DNA of 64,000 nt from Roseomonas sp. GTDB lineage: Bacteria; Pseudomonadota; Alphaproteobacteria; Acetobacterales; Acetobacteraceae. This document shows positions 24,344 to 33,213 of this stretch, in pieces (position 1 is the stretch's first letter; each line of letters begins with the position of its first letter). The position numbers were made by a program, and so were the translations under genes. The notes under the pieces were generated by a model. It saw only the letters and a list, made by a program, of their open reading frames with translations. It searched no databases and had not been told where the DNA came from. The stretch is from the NCBI GenBank assembly GCA_020249285.1, contig JADCFX010000010.1:62001-126000 (forward strand), written 5' to 3'.

Positions 24344-26158
24344 TCAGAACGGCCAGATCAGCGGTACGACAAAAATACACACGATGAAGAACCAAATCAT
24401 CATCGGCAGGCCGAATTTCCAGTAATCGCCAAAGGCATAGCCGCCCGGGCGCATCACCATCAGATTGGTTGGCGTGGCAATTGGCGTCAGGAAGGCGGCG
24501 GCGGCGGCCATACCGATGCTCATCAACACCGGTATCGGCGAAATCCCCATGGAGGTTGCGGCGGCAACGCCAACCGGGATGATGATCAGCGCCGTTGCGG
24601 TATTGCTGATCAATTGGCCAAGCACCGCCGTCAGCACAAAAACCCCCGCCAGCAGAATAATCGGACTGCCGCCCGCCGCCATGGCAACCAGCCCATCCGC
24701 CATCAATTGCGCAGCGCCGGTTTGCACCATGGCTGTCGAAAGCGGCATCATCGCCGCGACCAGGATCACCGTTGTCCAGTCAATTGCGCGATAGCTTTGA
24801 TCCACAGTGACGACGCGCGACAAAATCAGGATAAAGCAGGCCGCAATACCAACCACCGCCCCTGGCAGAAGCCCGGTCGCGAGGAAGAACACCATGCCGG
24901 CCAGCACACCAAGCGTGGTCCAGGCGCCAGCGCCCAGCGGCACCGCCTGACGGCGCACCGTATCAGGCGAATTCACCACCAGCACTTGCGGATCGGCAAG
25001 GCGCGTATCAAGCGCCTTCCAGGTTCCCTGCAACAGCAGGGTATCGCCCGCCTGCAATTGCACCGGCTCAGCGCCCACATCCTCCCCACCACGCTGGATG
25101 GCGATGACCACCAGATCACCGCTTTCGGTGATCATGCCCTGATAGGCGGTCTGGCCGATCATTTCCGAACGCGGCGGGATCATGACTTCCGCGAGGCCGG
25201 AACTGCGATTGAACAGGCTGTCGCGCAAATCCTCATCGCTGTTTTCAAGCCGGAAGGCCAAATGTTGTTCGGCGGCTAGCCGCGCCGCATCCTCACCTTG
25301 GCCGGAAACCAGCAGGAAATCGCCCTCCATCATGGTGGGGTGGCGCAGCCTATCGCCCGTTAGGCCATCATTCACGGCGACAAGGCGAAGCCCTCCCCAG
25401 CTACTTTCCTTAAGCGCTGATGGCGGTTGGCCGATCAATGGCGAAGTGGCGCGCAACCGCAGCCGGAACAGACCTTCCTTCAACCGGTATTGCTCAACAA
25501 GCGTGGACGCATGGCGGCTGAAATCCACACTCATAGTCTCACCGGCGCGATGCGGCAGCAGCTTCCGCCCGAATAGCAGCGTAATGGTAATGACGCCCAG
25601 CAAAAGCGGAATGCCGACAAAGGTGAATTCGAAAAAGCCGATGGCGCGGTGACCGGCATCGAGCGCCGCCTCACTCACCAGCACATTCACTGGCGATCCG
25701 GTCAGGGCCAGTTTCGAACCGGCATGCCCGGCAAAAACCATCGGCATGAGCAATTGTGATGGCGGCAGCCGCAGCCGCAGCGCCAAGACAACAACCACCG
25801 GCAAAAGCGCCGCAATCGCGCCATTGAGGCTGATCAGCGCGGTCAACATCGCCGCCAGCAGCGAAATCAGCACCAGCAGCCGCGTGCGGCTATCCTCACC
25901 CGCGCCGCGGATCAGCATCTGCCCCGCCCAGGCGGTAACGCCCGTGCGATCCAGCGCAGCACTCACCACAAAAAGCGTTGCGATGAACATCACCGCCGGA
26001 TCGCCGAAGCCCGAAAGCGCCTGGTTCAGCGTGACAAGGCCGGTCGCGTAAAGCGCCATGCCGACACCCATGGCCACCAGAATAACCGGGATACGGTTCC
26101 AGATGAAAAGCACAATGGCCGCGAGGATGATCGCGGCCATGATGGTGATATCATTCAC
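24344..26158 (-). CDS. SLC13 family permease with two RCK_C (TrkA-C) domains
   Basis: A 604-residue inner-membrane protein of the DASS/SLC13 (CitT/ArsB-like) class. The N-terminal half has transmembrane segments and the signature LTGSPVNVLVSEAAL. A cytosolic insert at about 210-380 holds two TrkA-C type domains (GDFLLVSGQGEDA; AGDTLLLQGTWKALD). The C-terminal half repeats the transport core with a second NTATALIII motif and ATPTNLMVMRPGGYAFGDYW. Likely substrates are anions such as sulfate or dicarboxylates, not resolvable here. It is 3 bp from AbgT upstream and 3 bp from the LpxR-like gene downstream, so it is part of a tight minus-strand operon. Confidence 0.88.
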   Translation of the reverse strand: MNDITIMAAIILAAIVLFIWNRIPVILVAMGVGMALYATGLVTLNQALSGFGDPAVMFIATLFVVSAALDRTGVTAWAGQMLIRGAGEDSRTRLLVLISLLAAMLTALISLNGAIAALLPVVVVLALRLRLPPSQLLMPMVFAGHAGSKLALTGSPVNVLVSEAALDAGHRAIGFFEFTFVGIPLLLGVITITLLFGRKLLPHRAGETMSVDFSRHASTLVEQYRLKEGLFRLRLRATSPLIGQPPSALKESSWGGLRLVAVNDGLTGDRLRHPTMMEGDFLLVSGQGEDAARLAAEQHLAFRLENSDEDLRDSLFNRSSGLAEVMIPPRSEMIGQTAYQGMITESGDLVVIAIQRGGEDVGAEPVQLQAGDTLLLQGTWKALDTRLADPQVLVVNSPDTVRRQAVPLGAGAWTTLGVLAGMVFFLATGLLPGAVVGIAACFILILSRVVTVDQSYRAIDWTTVILVAAMMPLSTAMVQTGAAQLMADGLVAMAAGGSPIILLAGVFVLTAVLGQLISNTATALIIIPVGVAAATSMGISPIPVLMSIGMAAAAAFLTPIATPTNLMVMRPGGYAFGDYWKFGLPMMIWFFIVCIFVVPLIWPF

Positions 26159-26161
26159 GCG

Positions 26162-27712
26162 CTAGAGCCCCCAAGGAAGCCCCAGCATATACCAGGCCGC
26201 CAAAAGCGCGGTCCAAACTACAGAAATGGCGATGACATAAGGCAGCATCAGCGCAATCACCGTGCCCACCCCGGCATCCTTCTGATACTTGATCGCAAAG
26301 GTCACGATCATCGCGAAATAGGCATTGAGCGGCGTGATGGCATTCATCGGGCTATCGCCCACGCGATAGGCTGCCAGCACCACTTCGGGCGCCACGCCAA
26401 GCTGCATCAGCAATGGCACAAAGACCGGCGCGAAGATCGCCCATTTTGCAATCGCCGCCGTGATGATCAGGTCAATGCCAAAGACGGCAATGACAAAGCC
26501 GATCAGCAGCGCGACCGTTGGCAGGTTCAGTTTTTCCAGGAATTCCGCCATGGAAACAGCGGCAAGTGTCGCCATGTTCGAATAATTGAAGATGGCGATG
26601 AACTGGCTGATGACCAACAGCAGAAGGATCAGCCCTGCCAGTGCGCCGATGGATTTCTGGATGGCGGCGATGACTTCGTTTGTCGTGCGCATGGTGCCCG
26701 CCGCGCGGCCATAGGCAATGCCGCAGACCAGGAAGATCAGCGCAATGGAAACAATCAGGCTGCCCATGAAGGGCGAAGACCCGATGATGGCGCCGGTTTC
26801 CGGATTGCGTAGCGGCGCGCCGGGCGGCAGGGTCAGCAACCCGATAAAGGCCAGCACGCCCAGCAAGGCATTCCGAGCAGCGCGCAGACCCTTATACTCC
26901 TCATCGGAAAGCACATTCTCACCCGGTACTTCATAATCGCCCTTATAGGCGCCAAGGCGCGGTTCGATCACCCTTTCGGTGATCACGCCAATCAACATCG
27001 TCAGCATCGCGACCGAGGCGATGGAAAACCAGACATTGGCCGCAAGATCAATCGAGACATTCGGATTGACCAGCCGCGCCGCATCATTGGTAATTTCGGT
27101 CAGAATGCCATCCACCGGCACGATCAGCACATTGACCAGGAAGGCGGAAGCAACCGCGGCGAAGGCCATGGCGAGGCCCGCCAAAGGATGCCGGCCAACG
27201 GAAAGAAAGGCCGCCGCGGCGAGCGGGATCAGCACCAGATAGCCCGCATCCGCCGCAATGGATGAAACAATACCGACGAACACAAGGATATAGGTCAGCA
27301 GCTTCGGTGGTGCGACAATAACCAGCTTCCTGATCAGCGCTTTCACCAAGCCGGCTTCTTCCGCGACACCAACGCCCACCATGGCGACAATGATCACGCC
27401 AACCGCGTTGAAGCCCATGAAGTTGGGCACCACGCCGGTGAACATGAAGCGGATGCCATCAATGGTCAGCAGGCTGCGCGCCGCCGTTGTGGCTTGTTCG
27501 ATCTTGCCGGTCGCGGGGTTATAGGCCTGATAGGTTACCTGCGCGCCGAGCAAGGATAGCAGCGCGGAAAGCAACACCACAAAGATGATCAGATAGACAA
27601 AGATCATCACCGGATGCGGTACGCGATTGCCGACGCGTTCCACCGTATCCAGGATGCGCTGCATGGCGGTTTTGGGGGCGTCTGGCGCCCCTTGGTTTTG
27701 CGCTGCGCTCAT
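26162..27712 (-). CDS. AbgT family transporter
   Basis: A 516-residue inner-membrane protein. MQRILDTVERVGNRVPHPVM at the N-terminus is typical of AbgT, followed by about 12 hydrophobic segments. Re-entrant segments carry IAADAGYLVLIPLAAAAFLS, ELTNDAARL-like and GDSPMNAITPLNAYFAMIV. AbgT imports p-aminobenzoyl-glutamate, and homologues export sulfonamides. The start overlaps the stop of the upstream M20 peptidase by 4 bases (ATGA), which suggests that the two work on the same substrate. Confidence 0.92.
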   Translation of the reverse strand: MSAAQNQGAPDAPKTAMQRILDTVERVGNRVPHPVMIFVYLIIFVVLLSALLSLLGAQVTYQAYNPATGKIEQATTAARSLLTIDGIRFMFTGVVPNFMGFNAVGVIIVAMVGVGVAEEAGLVKALIRKLVIVAPPKLLTYILVFVGIVSSIAADAGYLVLIPLAAAAFLSVGRHPLAGLAMAFAAVASAFLVNVLIVPVDGILTEITNDAARLVNPNVSIDLAANVWFSIASVAMLTMLIGVITERVIEPRLGAYKGDYEVPGENVLSDEEYKGLRAARNALLGVLAFIGLLTLPPGAPLRNPETGAIIGSSPFMGSLIVSIALIFLVCGIAYGRAAGTMRTTNEVIAAIQKSIGALAGLILLLLVISQFIAIFNYSNMATLAAVSMAEFLEKLNLPTVALLIGFVIAVFGIDLIITAAIAKWAIFAPVFVPLLMQLGVAPEVVLAAYRVGDSPMNAITPLNAYFAMIVTFAIKYQKDAGVGTVIALMLPYVIAISVVWTALLAAWYMLGLPWGL

Positions 27713-29091
27713 TTTGATAATGCCTCCAGAATACGTGCCCAGGATTTGATACCCTTCTGGAAGCTTTCCAGATTGTATTTCTCATTCGGGCTATGAATGC
27801 GGTCATCTTCCAGCCCAAAGCCGGCCAGCACCACATCCATCCCAAGCGAAGTCTTCAACATATGCGTGACCGGGATGGAACCGCCCGAGCCAATAAACAC
27901 GGCAGGCTTGCCCCATTCGTCAGACAAAGCCGCGCGTGCCTTGGCGAAGGCAGGGTCAGTATCCGGGAAGCGAATGGCGCGGCCTGAACCATGTTCGATG
28001 AATTCCGCCCGACAATCAGAAGGTAGGCGCGCCAGCACATGCGCGCGGAAGGCCTTGCGAATGGCGTGCGGGTCTTGGTCAAACACCAAGCGGAAGGATA
28101 CCTTGGCTGATGCTTGCGCAGGGATCACGGTCTTGAAACCATCACCCTGATAGCCACCGCCCATGCCATTGATTTCGCAAGTCGGGCGCGACCAGACCAT
28201 TTCCAGCGCGTCACGGCCCTTCTCACCGGCTGGCTGCGATAGGCCAATGACGCCCAAGAATTTCTCGGCGGTGAAGCCAAGCGTGCCCCATTGCTGCTTC
28301 AGGCTTTCGGGCAATTCCGGCACGCCATCATAAAAGCCAGGCAGCGTCACGCGGCCCTGATCATCGTAAAGATCAGCCAGGATTTTCGCCAGGATGCGGT
28401 TGGGGTTGGCCGCCGCCATGCCGTAGAAACCCGAATGCAAATCGCGGTCCGCCGCGTGGATGATCACTTCCTCACCGCAAAGCCCACGCAGCATGGTGAC
28501 AATGGCGGGGGTTTGCGGATCCCACATATTGGTATCGCAAATCAGGCCGATATCCGCCTTCAGTTCTTCCTTATTGGCCTCAAGGAAGCCAGGCAGATTG
28601 ACGCCGCCCGATTCTTCCTCACCTTCCAGAAGAATGGAAACCGGGATGGGCAGCTTGCCCGTCACGGCCTTCCAGGCGCGGCAGGCTTCCACAAAGGCCA
28701 TCAACTGGCCCTTGTCATCCGCGCTGCCACGGCCTCGAATGACCTTGGTGCCATCGGGCAGGGCTTCGATTACCGGGTCAAACGGGTCGCGCTCCCATAA
28801 TTCCAGCGGGTCCACTGGCTGGACATCATAATGCCCGTAGAATAGCGCCGAAGCGCCCTTGGCGTTGCGGTCATGCGCCACAACAATGGGATGCCCTGGC
28901 GTGGGCCGCGCGCTCGCGTCAAAGCCGATGCTGCGCAAATCCGCTGCATGCCATTCGGCATTGGCCGCACAATCCTTGGCGAATGCCGGGTCGGTCGAGA
29001 TGGATTTGATGCGGAGAACGGTGAAGAGCCGTTCCAAGGCGCCGTGCATATCGGAGTCAATATGCGCCAGAACCCGTTCGAGATCGCTCAT
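27709..29091 (-). CDS. M20 family dipeptidase
   Basis: A 460-residue zinc hydrolase of the CNDP/DapE-like dipeptidase group. Metal ligands are H87/D89 (YGHYDVQP), D in RGSADDKGQ, EE in LLEGEEESGGVNL, and D in ICDTNMW. RDLHSGFYGMAAANP belongs to the lid domain, and GSGGSIPVTH with NEKYNLESFQ closes the domain. Length is normal. First gene of the abgT operon. It may split p-aminobenzoyl-glutamate or a peptide brought in by AbgT, but it is not a clear AbgA/AbgB orthologue. The start is 184 bp from the divergent RMD1-like gene. Confidence 0.88.
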   Translation of the reverse strand: MSDLERVLAHIDSDMHGALERLFTVLRIKSISTDPAFAKDCAANAEWHAADLRSIGFDASARPTPGHPIVVAHDRNAKGASALFYGHYDVQPVDPLELWERDPFDPVIEALPDGTKVIRGRGSADDKGQLMAFVEACRAWKAVTGKLPIPVSILLEGEEESGGVNLPGFLEANKEELKADIGLICDTNMWDPQTPAIVTMLRGLCGEEVIIHAADRDLHSGFYGMAAANPNRILAKILADLYDDQGRVTLPGFYDGVPELPESLKQQWGTLGFTAEKFLGVIGLSQPAGEKGRDALEMVWSRPTCEINGMGGGYQGDGFKTVIPAQASAKVSFRLVFDQDPHAIRKAFRAHVLARLPSDCRAEFIEHGSGRAIRFPDTDPAFAKARAALSDEWGKPAVFIGSGGSIPVTHMLKTSLGMDVVLAGFGLEDDRIHSPNEKYNLESFQKGIKSWARILEALSK

Positions 29092-29275
29092 ATTTTATGC
29101 CTGCCTGCCTGATTGCCGGACGTGCCATCGCCATGACATGCCATTTCCTGTGTAACATGTGTAGCCAAGTGTGCCACCCTGGGGTTGCACGGCCCGTCCC
29201 GGCTTTGTGCCCCCCGTCCGGGGGGTGGCGCAAGGGGCGTGCGGTGGCGGCGCTGTTTGGGCAGGAGCATGTGGA

Positions 29276-30061
29276 ATGATGCTGGAAACAACAACCCTTC
29301 CTGTCCATGCGTTGCTGCTTGCCGAAAGGCTGGATACGCGCGCGCTTGAACGGCGCGGCCCTGTACTGCCAGGCGCGCTCAGCCTTGGCGAATTGCCCGG
29401 CGGCGGGCGTGCCTTTGCCTTCCGCTGGGGCGCGCTGGTCACCATCGGCACCACGCTGGAGCAGACTGAGGCTTTGGCCGCGCAACTCCGCCCGCATCTC
29501 CATGAAGCGCTTGACGTGCCAGAGCATGAAACAGCGCAGATCATCATCGGCGCTGCCGAGGAAGGCGTGGATGAAGCCGGCACCATCCTGTTGCGGGACG
29601 ACACGCCGGCGCGCCTTGCCCTGGTGGCCAAGGGGCTCGCCAAAAGCGCGGTGCTGACCCATCAGGAGGAGATGCTCGCGCGCACGCTGGATCGGCTGGA
29701 AGCACCCTTGGCTCAACTTCGGCGCGGGCGCCTTGGCATGCCCACGCGCCTGATCGTGCCGCTGATTGGGGAAGCGATTGCGGCGCGGGCGCGTTCCAGC
29801 GCGCGTGTGGATACCGCAGCCAAGCCCGACCTGCTTTGGGATCATCCTGAATTGGCGCCGCTTTACGCCACCCTCGCTGCCGAATGGGAACTTGAAGAAC
29901 GCACCGAAGCCCTGGCGGGCAAGCTTGAAATGATCCGTGAAATTTCTCAGACCTTGCTTGATTTGACTGAAACGCGCCGGTCACGATTGCTGGAATTGGC
30001 GGTGGTGCTGCTAATCGCCACTGAAGTCGCGACAACGCTTTACGGGTTGATCGCGCCCTGA
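29276..30061 (+). CDS. RMD1/YagE family (DUF155) protein
   Basis: A 261-residue protein, started at ATG 29276 (GGAG 8 bases upstream) rather than at the poor codons before it. The core pattern is LERRGPVLPGALSLGELP, FAFRWGALVTIGTT, then LLWDHPELAPLYATLAAEWE and a long helix ERTEALAGKLEMIREISQTL. It ends with a hydrophobic segment LLELAVVLLIATEVATTLYG that probably anchors it to a membrane. These features match the DUF155 family with yeast RMD1 and RMND1. The function in bacteria is not established. It is convergent with the patatin gene, with only 7 bp between stops. Confidence 0.82.
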   Translation: MMLETTTLPVHALLLAERLDTRALERRGPVLPGALSLGELPGGGRAFAFRWGALVTIGTTLEQTEALAAQLRPHLHEALDVPEHETAQIIIGAAEEGVDEAGTILLRDDTPARLALVAKGLAKSAVLTHQEEMLARTLDRLEAPLAQLRRGRLGMPTRLIVPLIGEAIAARARSSARVDTAAKPDLLWDHPELAPLYATLAAEWELEERTEALAGKLEMIREISQTLLDLTETRRSRLLELAVVLLIATEVATTLYGLIAP

Positions 30062-30068
30062 AGGGATG

Positions 30069-31292
30069 TCATGGCCCAGGCGGCGGAGGCGAAACAAGGC
30101 CGACCGGCGGCGGTGCCGTCACCCAGCTTGTCACATCACGGCCACGCGCCTCACCATAGGCGAAAAGCGCGCGCATATAGGCATTATCAAAGAATCTGGG
30201 CCGCGGCGTATCGAAATCCGTCCCGATGCTTTGCATGCGAAAGCCGATGCGATCGCGATAAGTGCTCAGGTAAATCCGATCCAGGTCGTTGATGGACGAG
30301 AAATGCAACAGCGTCTGCGCGGACCGACGCGCGATGCTGAAAATGCCCCCAGGCGGGTCCGTGATCGCCACATCCACGCGGCCATTGCGAATGACCCAGG
30401 CCGTGGTTTCGCGTTGCTGCCCGGCGCGGCCCGCCAAAGCGCGTGGGCGGAGCCTGGCCGGATAGAGAAAAACCTGCATCGCCGCGCCGCCATCCACATG
30501 CATTTCCTGGAACGCCCGCCCATCGGCTTCGACATCAATCATCACGGGGGGAAAGGCGCCGGGGATGGAAGCAGAGGCCAATAAAATACGCCGAAACAGA
30601 TTGAGAGCCTCAGGATGGCCGCTCGCCGCAATTGCACCGATGTTCCAGATTACCGGGCGCCCGACATCCAGATTGACCGTGCCGATCAGCAGCAACCGCC
30701 CGCGTTGATACTCCGCTGCAATGGCCTGCAACATCGCCGCATCGGCATGGCGTTCAATCAGGCGCGCCAGCGGCGTGGTATCGGCAAGTGCCTCGCGGAA
30801 AAGCACGGACAAGGCAAGCCGGCCAAGCTGCACCACATCACTCGGCGCGATTTCGGTGAAGAGCGCGCGCAGTTGCGGATCATAGGAAGGTCCAAGGAAA
30901 GCAAAGGGCGCAATCAAGGCGCCAGCGGAAATGCCCGTGACCAAGTCGAATTCCGGCCTTTGGCCGGTTTCGGTCCAGCCCACCAGCACACCGGCGCCAA
31001 AGGCGCCATCATCAGCGCCACCCGAAAGCGCCAGGAAATGTCCAGGCGGAATGCGCCCCCCACGCCCCACTGGCCGTCCGGCTTCCCTGCGACTCAGAAG
31101 GCGTTCGTAAAAGGCAATGAGAGGCGCAGGATCGCCATCTGCCCAGAAGCGTGTCTCGGGCACGCCCAGCACATCAATGGCGGACAGCTGTTGTGGGGGC
31201 GGCGCAGGCAGGCGCGCAATGCTGGCGCAGCCCGCCAAAAAGGCCAGTAACAGGCAGGCCGCAGCGGCACGAAGGGCCAAGCTGACCCTCAT
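30069..31292 (-). CDS. patatin-like phospholipase lipoprotein
   Basis: I start at ATG 31292 (MRVSLALRAAAACLLLAFLAGC), a lipoprotein signal with Cys22. The 46 codons before it look non-coding. The patatin domain has an oxyanion hole GGADDGAFGAG (91-101), nucleophile Ser122 in GISAG, and the dyad Asp in HVDGGA. This is a serine-aspartate lipid acyl hydrolase anchored in the envelope. The oxyanion motif has an extra Asp pair (ADDG) typical of this lipoprotein subgroup. Length is 407 residues. It is followed 28 bp upstream by the DUF1269 gene. Confidence 0.87.
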   Translation of the reverse strand: MRVSLALRAAAACLLLAFLAGCASIARLPAPPPQQLSAIDVLGVPETRFWADGDPAPLIAFYERLLSRREAGRPVGRGGRIPPGHFLALSGGADDGAFGAGVLVGWTETGQRPEFDLVTGISAGALIAPFAFLGPSYDPQLRALFTEIAPSDVVQLGRLALSVLFREALADTTPLARLIERHADAAMLQAIAAEYQRGRLLLIGTVNLDVGRPVIWNIGAIAASGHPEALNLFRRILLASASIPGAFPPVMIDVEADGRAFQEMHVDGGAAMQVFLYPARLRPRALAGRAGQQRETTAWVIRNGRVDVAITDPPGGIFSIARRSAQTLLHFSSINDLDRIYLSTYRDRIGFRMQSIGTDFDTPRPRFFDNAYMRALFAYGEARGRDVTSWVTAPPPVGLVSPPPPGP

Positions 31293-31320
31293 GCGCGGCA
31301 CCACGATCTGCCTATGCGCC

Positions 31321-31815
31321 TCATCCGCCGGAGGCTCCAGCCAAGGCTTCACGCAGCATGGCTTCCTTGGTTTCGTCGAAGGAAGTGCGCATGATCTTGC
31401 CGCCCATGCCATGCAGCCCTTCCATGACACGCTCTGCGGTCATTTTCCGGATCAGCAGGAACAGCGCCGCTTCCCCCGCTTCAAGGCTTTGCGAGACTTC
31501 CTTCATGAAATTGTCATTGATGCCAACATCGGTAAGCCGCCCGGAAACGGCGCCTGCCGCCGCCCCAACCGCCGCGCCAGCGAGCGGATTGAGGAACAGC
31601 AAACCAATCAGGGACCCCCACAAGGCCCCGCCTGCCGCACCGGCGGCGGTTGGGTGAAAGGTTTGGTTCAGCTTGATGCTGCCATCGGGCTTGCGGAGTG
31701 CCACCACAGCATCACCAAGTTCGATAAGGTATTCGCGCTGCATGGAGGCAACGCGCGTGCGGGCTTCTTCAGCCTGCGCCTCGGTGGGGAAAGAAATGAC
31801 GAGAAGATCAGCCAT
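31321..31815 (-). CDS. DUF1269 family membrane-associated protein
   Basis: A 164-residue protein: an N-terminal alpha/beta region (MADLLVISFPTEAQAEEARTR), a glycine-rich hydrophobic hairpin in the centre (GALWGSLIGLLFLNPLAGAA, VGAAAGAVSG), and a C-terminal region with LRRSFDETKE-like SFDETKEAMLREAL. This layout is typical of DUF1269, a small protein of unknown role with two hydrophobic glycine-zipper-like segments. It is transcribed divergently from the AraC regulator at 32191. Confidence 0.87.
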   Translation of the reverse strand: MADLLVISFPTEAQAEEARTRVASMQREYLIELGDAVVALRKPDGSIKLNQTFHPTAAGAAGGALWGSLIGLLFLNPLAGAAVGAAAGAVSGRLTDVGINDNFMKEVSQSLEAGEAALFLLIRKMTAERVMEGLHGMGGKIMRTSFDETKEAMLREALAGASGG

Positions 31816-32190
31816 GAATTTGGTTCCTAATTTCTGGCCTCGGCGAAGTCCGACACGCTGCGGGCCAGGGCGCGCTTGCCGGGACTGGGAAAGGGCATCG
31901 CGTGGTGGCCCATGGCGTCACACTGCGGCCTGTCTCAATCAGTTTTGAAAAACGCCGCCTGGGATTTTCTATCCCATGCGGTGGCCCGTAAACGCAAGGG
32001 GATTTAAGGGACGGCAATCATGAAGTTTTCGATGCAAGTCAGTATCAGGAATAGCGGGCCAGGTCGCTGCGGGGGATGAGCCTTCCGTCCCCATGTTAGG
32101 CGCCTTATCCCCGCGCCTGCGCCTTTGGCTGGCAGACTGACCGCCTTGGGGATAGAAACTTTCGTCTTCTCGCGTGGGAGAGAGGCAGGT
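31816..32190. other. divergent intergenic region with a 17-bp palindrome
   Basis: A 375-bp region between the DUF1269 gene and the AraC-type regulator. It holds TGGGATTTTCTATCCCA (31960-31976), TGGGAT / ATCCCA around TTTCT, the same length and outer bases as the palindrome in the carA promoter. A CATGAAGTTTTCG stretch starts a 19-codon frame with no support. No RNA gene recognised. Confidence 0.45.
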
Positions 32191-33213
32191 TTGCCCCATC
32201 CATCATCAGCCCTGTCCGAAACTTCGGCGCCGCGCCTCGGCATGAGCGCTGGGCTGCCGGATCGTTTTGCGGTGGATACGCGCGACCTGCCATCCGCGAT
32301 CCGCTTTGACGTCTGGCGCGCCTTTTGGGAGCCGGTGGTCCATGTCGCGCCACCAAGTTCCGGCGCGGATGGCTTTTCCGGCCATGCTGAACTCCGCCGC
32401 CTTGGCCGCCATGTCTTGCTGAAATTCCAAGCCGATGCTGCGGATTATCGCCGCGCCCGCAGTGAAGGCCTGCGCGACGGGTTGGATCATTGGCTGCTGG
32501 CGCTCCGCCTTGGCGCAGCGGATGGGCAACCAGAGGAATTATTCCTCGGCTCCCTCTCACTCGGCTTTGGGGTGCGCCGCCTTGGCGGCAATTGGTGCGG
32601 CGTGCTCATTCAGCCTGAACACCTGCCGCAACTCGCCCCGGTTTTCGCGACCATGCGCAGCATGCCGCTCCGCAGCCCGGCAGCGCGTATGCTGGGTGGC
32701 ATGCTGCCGCGCATGGCGGCCTCGGCTGATGAAATCAACGCGGAAGATGCGCCGCGGCTGGAGGCAGCGCTGTCTTCCATGCTGACCGCCTGCCTGATGG
32801 GCCTGGAAATGCGCCCGGCGACAACGCGCCAGCAATTGGAAGCGGCGCGCCGCGCGCGGGTGGTGGCGCTGGTGGATGCGGCGCTTGGCGATACGGAGCT
32901 TTCACCAGGGATGCTGGTCAAGCGCTCGGGGATGTCGCGTTCCGAACTCTACCGCTGTTTCGCGCCAATTGGCGGCATTGCGCGCGTTATCCAACAGCGC
33001 CGGCTGCGCCAGGCTTATCGGGAATTGGTGCGCGTGGATGCGCCGCCTTCCGTCAGCCGCATCGGGGAAGCTGTCGGCTTTTACGACCCATCCAGCTTCA
33101 CCCGCGCCTTCCGCCGAGAATTCGGCTGCACGCCAAGCGAAGTACTCACGCGCCGCGCGCCGCAGGCAAGCCGGGCCGCGCCCGGGCTTGCCGCTGCCCT
33201 CAGCTTTCGCTGA
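32191..33213 (+). CDS. AraC family transcriptional regulator
   Basis: The regulator has an N-terminal sensor domain of the AraC_binding_2 type (RFDVWRAFWEPVVHV; DGLDHWLLALRLG). The C-terminal double HTH has LVKRSGMSRSELYRCFAPIG in the first and SRIGEAVGFYDPSSFTRAFR in the second, with the conserved FGCTPSEV end. The start is uncertain: TTG 32191 has GAGG 5 bases upstream, ATG 32239 is next, and ATG 32125 is upstream with no better site. The end overlaps the RND permease stop by 14 bases in convergent orientation. It is a paralogue of the regulator at 41485, with about the same layout. Confidence 0.85.
   Translation: MPHPSSALSETSAPRLGMSAGLPDRFAVDTRDLPSAIRFDVWRAFWEPVVHVAPPSSGADGFSGHAELRRLGRHVLLKFQADAADYRRARSEGLRDGLDHWLLALRLGAADGQPEELFLGSLSLGFGVRRLGGNWCGVLIQPEHLPQLAPVFATMRSMPLRSPAARMLGGMLPRMAASADEINAEDAPRLEAALSSMLTACLMGLEMRPATTRQQLEAARRARVVALVDAALGDTELSPGMLVKRSGMSRSELYRCFAPIGGIARVIQQRRLRQAYRELVRVDAPPSVSRIGEAVGFYDPSSFTRAFRREFGCTPSEVLTRRAPQASRAAPGLAAALSFR

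Noticed and set aside
23699..25279. 526-codon frame opposite the LpxR-like and SLC13 genes
   Set aside because: It spans the join between two well-supported genes and its product is His/Arg-rich low-complexity, typical of antisense frames.
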